NCBI GenBank assembly: GCA_964444925.1
Contig: CAYUIV010000013.1
Location: forward strand, 1-15,515
Origin: CAYUIV01 sp964444925
Lineage (GTDB): Bacteria > Pseudomonadota > Gammaproteobacteria > Diplorickettsiales > Diplorickettsiaceae
Reading direction: 5' to 3'
Length of the DNA stretch: 15,515 bases
Shown here: positions 1-6,481 of the stretch, piece after piece
How positions within the stretch are numbered: position 1 is the stretch's first letter
How the letters are laid out: every line of letters begins with the position of its first letter
Made by a program: the position numbers and the translations under genes
Notes under the pieces: model-generated
The model's input: only the letters and a program-made list of their open reading frames with translations
The model's database searches: none
Told to the model about the DNA's origin: nothing

Positions 1-1
1 T

Positions 2-613
2 GGTCAATTATGTAAGATCGGTCGAACCACCCTAAGTAGTTGCGAAAAAGGTATCAATTTGTTAACTGAGAAAAGTGCACAAAAAGTTGCCGATACCGCT
101 AAAAAAGAGGGAATTTTGTGTACAAAATTATGGTTAATGCATGCAATCGGTGAATCACCTAAAATCATGAGTCAAAGTACATCATTTACCGTAAATTATC
201 CTTTTACGGACAAAACGCATCAGGTTTTGCAAGAAGATAAATTGCAATATGAGATAGATGCATCTTTGAAAAAAGAAATGGATTTATTCAAAGCATGTCA
301 CTCAAATTCTGTTGTAAGCCATATACAAGATATAAGTATGTCCCCACATTATCAAAAGGGTGATTGGGTAGGGGGTCTTCTTGTATCGTCTGAACTTTTC
401 AAACTAACGCATGGTATGGACTGTATTGTTTTATTTAAAGCGGGTACAGTCCTTGCGCGCCGTATTAAAGTCGAAAGATCAAGCACGATGACAATCAGTT
501 TTTACCCAATCAATGCTGAAGCAGCAATTGAACATGTACCCATCAAACAGCTTGCAATAAGTCAAATTGAAGGAATAGCGCCTATTATACGTATTTGGCG
601 GCCATCCATTTGA
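2..613 (+). CDS. XRE-type HTH / LexA-like (S24) transcriptional regulator, 5' partial
   Basis: The reading frame is open from the left edge, so the first in-window ATG/TTG is not the true start. Nineteen codons before the TTG at 59 continue the protein and read like the recognition-helix part of an XRE helix-turn-helix (CKIGRTTLSSCEKGIN), followed by a helical segment ending in IGESP, as in phage-repressor-like regulators. The C-terminal half, from about base 320, resembles the LexA/CI S24 fold: DISMSPHYQKGD matches the serine-nucleophile region (SM-x-P, GD), and VLARRIKV aligns with the LexA VTVKRLKK strand. The lysine general base of LexA is arginine here, so self-cleavage is doubtful. The likely role is a DNA-binding repressor or activator; its target is unknown. 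It ends 135 bases before a surface-protein gene in the same orientation, which makes local regulation possible but unproven. Confidence 0.8.
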   Translation, partial: GQLCKIGRTTLSSCEKGINLLTEKSAQKVADTAKKEGILCTKLWLMHAIGESPKIMSQSTSFTVNYPFTDKTHQVLQEDKLQYEIDASLKKEMDLFKACHSNSVVSHIQDISMSPHYQKGDWVGGLLVSSELFKLTHGMDCIVLFKAGTVLARRIKVERSSTMTISFYPINAEAAIEHVPIKQLAISQIEGIAPIIRIWRPSI

Positions 614-667
614 TAAGTCATTACACCATTCTTTAGTTATTTTGTCATATTAATAAGTAAAACGTAG

Positions 668-704
668 TTTGTATCATTGTTTTTTCTATACAAATTGATA
701 TAGT
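668..704 (+). promoter_or_regulatory. Dyad and possible promoter upstream of the 749 gene
   Basis: A perfect 7-base inverted repeat (TTTGTAT at 668-674, ATACAAA at 688-694, 13 bases between) overlaps a possible sigma-70 promoter: TTGTTT at 677-682, a 16-base spacer, TATAGT at 699-704. This sits between the HTH regulator and the secreted-protein gene, where an operator would be expected. In A/T-rich DNA both elements can arise by chance, so this is a candidate only. Confidence 0.3.
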
Positions 705-748
705 CTTGGAAATTATTCATTATTTTTATAGATATCAAAATTTTCAAC

Positions 749-1636
749 ATGTCTTTTTTTCGGCCATTTACTTTTGGATTAATCATTTACGTACTTGGAT
801 TGCAAAATTTAATCCATGCAAAAGAAACATTACAGACTTACAAAAGGTTATTGATAACAAAAACGCATCCTGTTGTCACCTCGATCAAAAAACATGTTGC
901 CTTTCAATTCAGTAATGTATATCAAAATTTGCAGTTGACCGTACCAGTATCACAGAAGATAGATCGATTAATTTGGGCAGAAGGGAATATGATTGCAGTG
1001 CCACATGAAGGAAATAGTATCTTATACGAAATTGGTCCTGTTTATCGAAAACAAACCGAGACAGTGATTTGGGGTGCTCACCATTTCTTTGGAGTATTTA
1101 ACGGTAAAGATGTTATTTTTAATCCAGGAGGTAGTGTCATCGTTCCAGCGTGGAAAGGATCTATGCAGCTCAATATACGCTATAAAATAATAAGTAAGAA
1201 GGACTTTTATTCCAGTTACCCTGATTTTCAAGGAGACTTAAGATTTCACTGGGATTACAATAGATATTTTACACTACTTGGTGGTATCTGCAGTGTTAAA
1301 AACACAACACAATCCTTGTTGTCTCATTGCATAGGAGGCGTGGAAATTCACGTGCATCCACGATTTAGTATAGCATTCAAAGGCACAATTATGCCTTTGA
1401 GTCGAGAAAACTGTGTACTGGTATTTCGCTTTCAATCAAAACAACATACATTTTATAATCAAAACAATTATTTATACCAACCCTTGGATCGAAATTTCAC
1501 ACTGCCTTTTCCTAAAACTACCGTTTCTCACCGCCCTATTAGCCAATACCACGTTTCTTCGCCTGCACCGAATATTCCTGATCACAAAATCACAATGGAA
1601 GATTTGGAAATGCTACCACCTGTGGCAATGCCATAA
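749..1636 (+). CDS. Exported protein, probable inverse-autotransporter-like beta-barrel without a passenger
   Basis: The 295-residue product starts with a hydrophobic signal peptide (about residues 1-24, cleavage after LIHA). The rest is rich in alternating polar/hydrophobic strands with Gly and aromatic residues, typical of an outer-membrane barrel. Residues 91-145 (IGPVYR, then GAHHFFG, then LNIRYK) follow the pattern seen in inverse-autotransporter (intimin/invasin-type) beta domains. Residues 177-181 (LGGIC) and the following strand align by eye with NGGIY and FGGIY in the products at 8486 and 9904. A late motif, YLYQPLDRNFTLPF (241-254), resembles YLTRPIDARVLPLT in the 6482 product. Unlike those three proteins it has only a short Pro-rich tail (SSPAPNIP), so little or no passenger. 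There is no clear ribosome binding site; the ATG was chosen because the signal peptide starts there. The barrel family is inferred by eye. Confidence 0.6.
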   Translation: MSFFRPFTFGLIIYVLGLQNLIHAKETLQTYKRLLITKTHPVVTSIKKHVAFQFSNVYQNLQLTVPVSQKIDRLIWAEGNMIAVPHEGNSILYEIGPVYRKQTETVIWGAHHFFGVFNGKDVIFNPGGSVIVPAWKGSMQLNIRYKIISKKDFYSSYPDFQGDLRFHWDYNRYFTLLGGICSVKNTTQSLLSHCIGGVEIHVHPRFSIAFKGTIMPLSRENCVLVFRFQSKQHTFYNQNNYLYQPLDRNFTLPFPKTTVSHRPISQYHVSSPAPNIPDHKITMEDLEMLPPVAMP

Positions 1637-1772
1637 AATTCAAGTTAATATAAAAAATATACATATATTCAAGTAGTTTTCTAGCTATTTTTCATCTTAA
1701 ATCTGTATCCACTCCTTACTGTTTTACTTGTTTTAAATAAAAAAACCTTTTAGAATAAAGTCTCATTTTATC

Positions 1773-1799
1773 TTGCTTTTTTTATAAAAAAGCTATTAT
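1773..1799 (+). promoter_or_regulatory. Possible rpsF operon promoter
   Basis: TTGCTT at 1773-1778 and TATTAT at 1794-1799, with a short 15-base spacer, lie just before rpsF and would give a leader of about ten bases. The region is also a weak A/T hairpin (GCTTTTTT/AAAAAAGC), which could instead help end the upstream transcript. The rest of 1637-1813 is A/T-rich and holds nothing else I can identify. Confidence 0.35.
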
Positions 1800-1813
1800 C
1801 CAAAAGTTTATTT

Positions 1814-2224
1814 ATGATGCATCGCCATTACGAAATTTTGCTCAATATCAATTCAGAACACAATGACCTTATTTTTTCAATCGTTGAAAAATGCACACAA
1901 TCGGTTGAAGATAATAAAGGAAAAATGCATCGAATCGAAAAAGAAATTGAGTACAGCTTTGCAACCCATCCCTCTGCAAAAAAATCTCGTTACATTTTAA
2001 TGAATATTGAATGTGACAGCCGCACACGTGATGCGTTAGAAGAGTATTTCAGACTCAATGATGCTATTAAGTATTATCTCATTTTGAAAAAAGAAACAGC
2101 AGTGACAGAATTATCTGTGCTTTCTAAACCAAAAACGATGGCACGCTCTTCGATGAGAACAAAACAAACACCAATTACTAGCGAGACTAAAAATCAACAT
2201 ACTGCACAAAAAATTGAGTCATAG
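1814..2224 (+). CDS. rpsF: Small ribosomal subunit protein bS6
   Basis: bS6 binds the central domain of 16S rRNA in the 30S platform together with bS18. The start MHRHYEILLNI matches the bS6 N-terminus (RHYEI), and the core keeps GK-x-HRIE, the YILMNIE strand and FRLNDAIKYYLILK, the bS6 strand that ends in the C-terminal extension. The 136-residue length fits the gammaproteobacterial family. Two ATGs in a row (1814 and 1817) are both possible; 1817 gives the more usual N-terminus. The Ser/Thr/Lys-rich tail after about residue 100 is poorly conserved in the family. rpsR follows after 33 bases. The enteric gene priB is not between them. Confidence 0.97.
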   Translation: MMHRHYEILLNINSEHNDLIFSIVEKCTQSVEDNKGKMHRIEKEIEYSFATHPSAKKSRYILMNIECDSRTRDALEEYFRLNDAIKYYLILKKETAVTELSVLSKPKTMARSSMRTKQTPITSETKNQHTAQKIES

Positions 2225-2257
2225 CTAACGAAATAGTAAACAATCGAATAAAAAAAT

Positions 2258-2509
2258 ATGGTTATCAACACAAATTCCTATAGAAAACGCAAACACTGTT
2301 ATTTTACGAGCATCGATGCAAAAGAAATTGATTACAAAGATGTGGAACTTTTAAAAAATTATATTACAGATACTAGGAAAATTATTCCGAGTCGTGTAAC
2401 TGGCACAAAAGTTAAATACCAACGTATGCTGGCGAAGGCGATTAAAAGAGCTCGCTTGGTTGGTTTACTTCCACATACCGATCGTTACGAGCAACCGTTT
2501 TTACGCTAA
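2258..2509 (+). CDS. rpsR: Small ribosomal subunit protein bS18
   Basis: bS18 sits on the 30S platform next to bS6. Nearly the whole bS18 core is visible: RKRKHCYF, EIDYKD, LKNYITDTRKIIPSRVTGTK, KYQRMLAKAIKRARLVGLLP and the terminal TDR. At 83 residues it is a little longer than the E. coli protein (75), with a few extra residues at each end. It forms an operon with rpsF. Downstream there is no gene for about 620 bases, only hairpins, so the transcript may end here. Confidence 0.98.
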   Translation: MVINTNSYRKRKHCYFTSIDAKEIDYKDVELLKNYITDTRKIIPSRVTGTKVKYQRMLAKAIKRARLVGLLPHTDRYEQPFLR

Positions 2510-2532
2510 AATAAAGCAGCATAAGACGTACT

Positions 2533-2577
2533 ATTCTCTTAATACACAGTGACTGTATTTTCCGCTTTTAAGAGAAT
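2533..2577. repeat. Nested inverted repeats after rpsR
   Basis: A perfect 10-base outer arm (ATTCTCTTAA at 2533-2542, TTAAGAGAAT at 2568-2577) encloses a second dyad (ACAGT at 2546-2550, ACTGT at 2552-2556). It lies 24 bases after the rpsR stop. There is no T-run directly after the outer arm, so it is not a standard terminator. It could stabilise the 3' end of the rpsF-rpsR mRNA or be a processing site. Confidence 0.6.
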
Positions 2578-2613
2578 TAAGAAAAGAAATATTTTTAATA
2601 AGCTATCTTGACT

Positions 2614-2646
2614 CGTACTGTACGCGTAACAGTACGTACAATTTTT
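2614..2646 (+). terminator. Probable rho-independent terminator of rpsF-rpsR
   Basis: A perfect 8-base stem (CGTACTGT at 2614-2621, ACAGTACG at 2629-2636) with a 7-base loop is followed by TACAATTTTT. The stem is the most G/C-rich hairpin in the gap. The T-run starts about five bases after the stem, so termination may be partial. Confidence 0.55.
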
Positions 2647-3005
2647 AAATATAGCAACTGTTACGATCAGCTATTCTGACGCTTTCTTAGGATCTTTTCA
2701 GATTAGAAAGTGACCAAGTTTTTTGATACAAGTTATTCTCTAATACTCTTTGTAAAAATTGCAACAAGATTTTAGAGGAATGTTATTTTTGCAATGTATC
2801 GCATGTTTTATTTACGTGCTCTATTAATGTATAAAATATCGAATAAATTGTGATTTAAAGACTATCTTACTGTATTGATTGTGCTAAGAAATGTCGCGGA
2901 ATAATTCATTACCCCATAAAAAATTATTTCTCACATGAAATCAGGCATTCATGATTTTTCTTATGGACACTTCGTTTTTTCTTTTGCCTTACACAAGCGA
3001 GGATA

Positions 3006-3035
3006 TTGTCTTTTTTTGTCTTGATATTTTATCAT
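3006..3035 (+). promoter_or_regulatory. Possible promoter for the rplI-dnaB-alr operon
   Basis: TTGTCT at 3006-3011, an 18-base spacer and TATCAT at 3030-3035 form a fair sigma-70 match about 95 bases before the rplI ATG. A hairpin (3038-3055) follows at once. A promoter is expected here because a terminator-like hairpin precedes the gap, but the match is not strong. Confidence 0.3.
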
Positions 3036-3128
3036 TGTGCTACTCAGTGATAGCATAAATGATTCTTACGCTGCGGTAATATCTGTGGCTCACGCAAGCT
3101 TTATCGAATAAAAAATTTGAGGTATTTT

Positions 3129-3566
3129 ATGGTAGTTGAAGTCATTTTACTGGAAGAGCAAGAAAAATTTACGACAAAAAAAGTGGCACGTGGGTATGCG
3201 CGCTATTTAATTACGCAAGGTAAGGCATTACCTAAAACAAAAGATAACGAAATGCATTTTGATCGTTTGCGTGCAGAGCGCGCTCAAATCGTACATGAAG
3301 CCGTCCAAAAAGCGAAAGAGAGAGCATCACAGCTTGAAGCATTGCAAGTTAAAATTGCCACTCGCGTGACAGAAAATGAACAACTTTATGGTTCTTTGGG
3401 TGCAAAAGAAATTGCTAAAGCAATTACAGAAACAGGTGTGCTTGTCGATAGAAAAGAGGTACAACTTTCTAATGCAATTCACCGTGTGGGTATTTATGAT
3501 GTCGTGGTGCAGTTACATTCAACAGTGCAAGTGATCGTGAAAGTACAAGTCACCCCAACCACTTAA
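3129..3566 (+). CDS. rplI: Large ribosomal subunit protein bL9, divergent
   Basis: bL9 binds 23S rRNA through its N-domain and spans outward on the L1 side of the 50S subunit. The ATG at 3129 is preferred over the TTG at 3117 because TGAGG at 3117-3121 lies seven bases before it and the protein then starts MVVEVILLE, like the family MxVILL. The long central helix (about residues 45-80) and the C-terminal domain (LYGSLGAKEIAKAI, then VQLSNAIHRVGIYDVVVQLH) are normal, giving 145 residues. The N-domain is altered: the G-x-x-G loop before GYAR is missing (about four residues short), and the Asn and Pro of GYARNFLxP are lost (GYARYLITQGKA here). dnaB follows after 13 bases. Confidence 0.93.
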   Translation: MVVEVILLEEQEKFTTKKVARGYARYLITQGKALPKTKDNEMHFDRLRAERAQIVHEAVQKAKERASQLEALQVKIATRVTENEQLYGSLGAKEIAKAITETGVLVDRKEVQLSNAIHRVGIYDVVVQLHSTVQVIVKVQVTPTT

Positions 3567-3579
3567 TTGACCCTGCTTT

Positions 3580-4914
3580 ATGAATACTAGAGTACCTGAA
3601 CGTCATCCACCGTATTCGCTTGAGGCAGAACAAGCAGTATTAGGTGGCTTGATGTTAGATAATCAGGCGTGGGATAAAATTGTTGAAGCAGTCAATCGAG
3701 AAGATTTTCATCAACGTGAACACCAAATGATTTTTCAAAGTATTGCGCAATTAGCAGCAGGACAATCGCCTTTTGACGTTTTAACCGTCACAGAACATTT
3801 GAAAGGTAATGAAAATTGGAATGGCGATGAAGTGCGACTTTTTGAAATTATTAAAAATACGCCAAGTGCTGCTAATATTTTAGCTTATGCAAATATCGTG
3901 CGAGAACATTCTATATTGCGTCAATTGATTCATATTACGAGCGAAATTAGCGAACGTGCACTTGTACCATCTGGTGAAGCTGTATCGCACATCTTAGACG
4001 AAGCAGAGCAAAAAATTTTTCAAATTGCAGAACAACATACACGTGGTCCTAGTGCACAACCCGTTAGCGAATGGCTGAGTCGTGCCATTGATCGCGTTGA
4101 AAATTTATTTCATTCAGGTAAATCGATTACTGGTTTATCAACCGCTTACGCTGACTTAGATGAGATGACTTCGGGTTTTCAAGAAGGTGACCTTATTATT
4201 ATCGCAGGGCGTCCTGCGATGGGAAAAACAACACTTGCAATGAATATTGCAGAACACGCTTCCATCCAACATGATAAACCAATTTTGATTTTTAGTATGG
4301 AAATGCCAGGAGATATGCTTGCAATGCGTCTCATTTCCTCGCTAGGTAGGATTGATCAGCATCGTATACGGACGGGTAAGTTAAAAGACGAAGATTGGCC
4401 TCGAATTACCTCTGCAGTCAGTATGTTATCTAATGCAAAACTTTTCATTGATGATACACCTGCATTAAGTCCAACAGATATTCGTGCTCGTGCAAGGCGA
4501 CTGGTACGCACAGCAGGACCATTGGGTCTTATTGTCATTGACTATTTACAATTGATGCATGTGTCAGGCTCACGTGAAAATCGCACAATGGAAATTTCTG
4601 TTATTTCGCGCGCTTTGAAAGCTCTTGCAAAAGAGTTAAAAGTGCCTGTTGTAGCATTGTCACAGCTGAATCGCGGTTTAGAACAGCGAACAGATAAACG
4701 TCCTGTGATGTCGGATTTACGTGACTCAGGAGCTATCGAACAAGATGCAGATCTGATTCTTTTTATTTATCGTGATGAAGTATATAACGAAAACAGTATT
4801 CGAAAAGGGGTAGCAGAAATTATCATTGCAAAGCAACGTAATGGACCCATTGGAAAAGTTAATTTAACATTTTTAGGCCAATATACACGGTTTGAAAATT
4901 TTACAGCACAATGA
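3580..4914 (+). CDS. dnaB: Replicative DNA helicase DnaB
   Basis: DnaB is the hexameric 5'-3' helicase that unwinds DNA at the replication fork and recruits primase. The N-terminal collar domain starts with PPYSLEAEQAVLGGLMLD (about residues 10-27), and the NTPS motif is at 93-96. The RecA-like ATPase domain has Walker A GRPAMGKTT (210-218), the glutamate-containing SMEM (239-242), Walker B LIVIDYLQL (317-325), SQLNRGLEQR (361-370), SDLRDSGAIEQDAD (378-391) and the KQRNGP motif (418-423). At 444 residues it is slightly shorter than E. coli DnaB (471) but complete. No intein is present. The start has no visible ribosome binding site and lies 13 bases after rplI, as in related operons. Confidence 0.99.
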   Translation: MNTRVPERHPPYSLEAEQAVLGGLMLDNQAWDKIVEAVNREDFHQREHQMIFQSIAQLAAGQSPFDVLTVTEHLKGNENWNGDEVRLFEIIKNTPSAANILAYANIVREHSILRQLIHITSEISERALVPSGEAVSHILDEAEQKIFQIAEQHTRGPSAQPVSEWLSRAIDRVENLFHSGKSITGLSTAYADLDEMTSGFQEGDLIIIAGRPAMGKTTLAMNIAEHASIQHDKPILIFSMEMPGDMLAMRLISSLGRIDQHRIRTGKLKDEDWPRITSAVSMLSNAKLFIDDTPALSPTDIRARARRLVRTAGPLGLIVIDYLQLMHVSGSRENRTMEISVISRALKALAKELKVPVVALSQLNRGLEQRTDKRPVMSDLRDSGAIEQDADLILFIYRDEVYNENSIRKGVAEIIIAKQRNGPIGKVNLTFLGQYTRFENFTAQ

Positions 4915-4917
4915 AAT

Positions 4918-6027
4918 ATGTCTTTTTTTAATAGAGCCTGTGTTGAAATTGATACACAAGCTTTAAAACACAACTTATCGATACTTCACCAAGCAGCACC
5001 TTCTTCTGCCTTACTTGCTATCTTAAAATGTAACGCCTATGGTCATGGTCTTGTCCGGATTGCAAAGCAATTACCTTTGCAAGTAGGCATTGGTGTTGCG
5101 TGTATGTCAGAGGCAATTCAATTAAGAAGTGCAGGAATTACTCAAAAAATCGTTTTATTAGAAGGCTGTTTAACACAAGAAGAATACCAACAAGCTAGTC
5201 AATACGATTTATCTCCTGTGATTCATCATCACACACAAGTCGCATGGTTAAAAACTTGCTCTTTGCGCACTTCACTTGAGATTTGGGTAAAAGTAAACAC
5301 AGGAATGAATCGTTTAGGATTTGCTGTAGAGGAAGTCAGTACTGTGTTTGCACAACTAAAAACACTTTCTGTGGTCAAAGCCATGGTACTCATGAGTCAC
5401 CTTTCAAGTGCTGATCAACTAAAAAGTCAAAAAACGACTACACAAATACACTGTTTTGAACACGTTGTGCAACAGCTAAACCATCAAGACTATTTCTTGC
5501 CAAAAAGCCTTTCAAATTCAGCAGCATTACTTAAATGGCCTGCAGCACATTATCAATGGGTGAGGCCTGGCTTAGCTTTGTATGGCATCTCTCCTTTTAC
5601 ACATGCAACTGAACACGCCGTTGCCTTAAGGCCTGTAATGACGGTCAAAGCAAAGTTAATTGCAATTCATACACTACGCTTAGGCGATGAAGTGGGTTAC
5701 TATGGTCGTTTTCGCTGTCCTTGCAACATGCAAGTAGGCATTGTCTCTTTTGGTTACGGTGATGGCTATCCTTACAGGGCGCCTGATGGAACGCCCGTAC
5801 TTTTGAACAATCGCCTGGCATTTACAGTGGGTCAAGTGGCAATGGACATGTTAACCATTGATTTACGTGATCATCCCGAGGCTTCTATTGGAGATACCGT
5901 CACTCTTTGGGGAGAACAGCTTAATATTGCAAAAGTTGCGCAACATATAGCCTGCTCTTGTTACGAATTGCTGTGCGGAATAGCACAAGAAAGCAGTCAG
6001 CGTTTTGAAATAAAAGAAATACTCTAA
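4918..6027 (+). CDS. alr: Alanine racemase (PLP-dependent)
   Basis: Alr converts L-alanine to D-alanine for peptidoglycan in the cytoplasm. The PLP lysine is K37 in AILKCNAYGHG (the family usually has KANAYGHG, so one Ala is Cys). K125 in KVNTGMNRLGF matches the carbamylated lysine position. RPGLALYGISP (216-226) gives the pyridine-contacting Arg, VGYYGRF gives the catalytic Tyr (Y261), and the C-terminal domain has MDMLTIDL and CYELLCGIA. At 369 residues it is full length and reads closest to gammaproteobacterial Alr. The ATG follows the dnaB stop after three bases, so the two genes are probably translationally linked. The presence of alr implies the organism still makes or modifies peptidoglycan. 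Confidence 0.98.
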   Translation: MSFFNRACVEIDTQALKHNLSILHQAAPSSALLAILKCNAYGHGLVRIAKQLPLQVGIGVACMSEAIQLRSAGITQKIVLLEGCLTQEEYQQASQYDLSPVIHHHTQVAWLKTCSLRTSLEIWVKVNTGMNRLGFAVEEVSTVFAQLKTLSVVKAMVLMSHLSSADQLKSQKTTTQIHCFEHVVQQLNHQDYFLPKSLSNSAALLKWPAAHYQWVRPGLALYGISPFTHATEHAVALRPVMTVKAKLIAIHTLRLGDEVGYYGRFRCPCNMQVGIVSFGYGDGYPYRAPDGTPVLLNNRLAFTVGQVAMDMLTIDLRDHPEASIGDTVTLWGEQLNIAKVAQHIACSCYELLCGIAQESSQRFEIKEIL

Positions 6028-6030
6028 ATC

Positions 6031-6429
6031 ATGATACGCGCTACTTTTTGGATTACTTTATTTTATGTCACACACTTTATATTAGGCTGTAGCAGTTTTT
6101 ATCACCATGCTGTCTCCTATCTTCCTATTGACAAAGAAGAAGCGATGTTATTAAGTAAACAGGACACGCACTGGATGCGTCGGCAAGATTATGAACGGTT
6201 TAAAAAATTTATTGAAACAGCGCCTGCAAATGAACTGACACAAACGGTTCGTTGGTATTGTGGTATTTCTCGGTATACTGCCTCGAGTCAAGAAATTTTC
6301 GTAGATCCGAATACAGGACAACCTTGCCGTTGTTACACAATAGAATGTAAACCATTGTTTTCTCGTGCAACACATTGTGTAGAAATAGCCTGTCGAAATT
6401 TTGAAGGTCAATGGATCAAAAGACAATAA
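6031..6429 (+). CDS. Small lipoprotein, possibly RT0821/Lpp0805-type surface antigen domain
   Basis: The 132-residue product has an N-terminal hydrophobic stretch ending in a lipobox (FILGC, C20), so it is probably lipidated and sent to the outer membrane or periplasm. The C-terminal part (about residues 72-130) has the order aromatic-rich strand, PNTGQPCRCYTIE, CVEIACRNFEGQWIKR. That CR...Y and ACR..(D/E)G-W pattern resembles the RT0821/Lpp0805-type surface-protein domain of Rickettsia and Legionella; this is by memory, not search. It starts three bases after the alr stop, so it is the last gene of the rplI-dnaB-alr operon. Its role is unknown; coupling to alr may hint at an envelope function. 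Confidence 0.6.
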   Translation: MIRATFWITLFYVTHFILGCSSFYHHAVSYLPIDKEEAMLLSKQDTHWMRRQDYERFKKFIETAPANELTQTVRWYCGISRYTASSQEIFVDPNTGQPCRCYTIECKPLFSRATHCVEIACRNFEGQWIKRQ

Positions 6430-6481
6430 TTTTCGATAAAAAGTTGTGATATATTTTTATTTTTAGATCAGTGCTTTACTT

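Larger units (their letters stand above)
2510..3128. other. Gene-free stretch between rpsR and rplI
   Basis: About 620 bases with no credible coding region on either strand; I read the forward frame shared with the flanking genes and found many stops. It holds two clear inverted repeats near its left end (listed separately), a 7-base dyad (ATTGCAA at 2758-2764, TTGCAAT at 2789-2795), a short hairpin (TGCTA at 3038-3042, TAGCA at 3051-3055) and a possible promoter near the right end. In relatives such as Pseudomonas a DUF2232 membrane-protein gene is, as I recall, found at this position. A hydrophobic fragment without stops (about 2939-3055, containing FFLLPYTSEDIVFFCLDIL) could be a remnant, but this is speculative. 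Confidence 0.5.

Noticed and set aside
59..613. Treating the TTG at 59 as the start of the regulator gene
   Set aside because: The frame continues open to the left edge, and the 19 upstream codons complete an HTH segment, so the gene is 5' truncated by the window.
2773..2826. Short frame after AGAGGA in the rpsR-rplI gap
   Set aside because: It would encode only about 15 residues and the purine run touches the ATG with no spacing.
3117..3128. TTG at 3117 as the rplI start
   Set aside because: This stretch contains the TGAGG ribosome binding site for the ATG at 3129, which also matches the family N-terminus.
6436..6466. A/T-only hairpin (ATAAAAA/TTTTTAT) before the 6482 gene as a terminator
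   Set aside because: The stem has no G/C pair and an 11-base loop, too weak to call in A/T-rich sequence.
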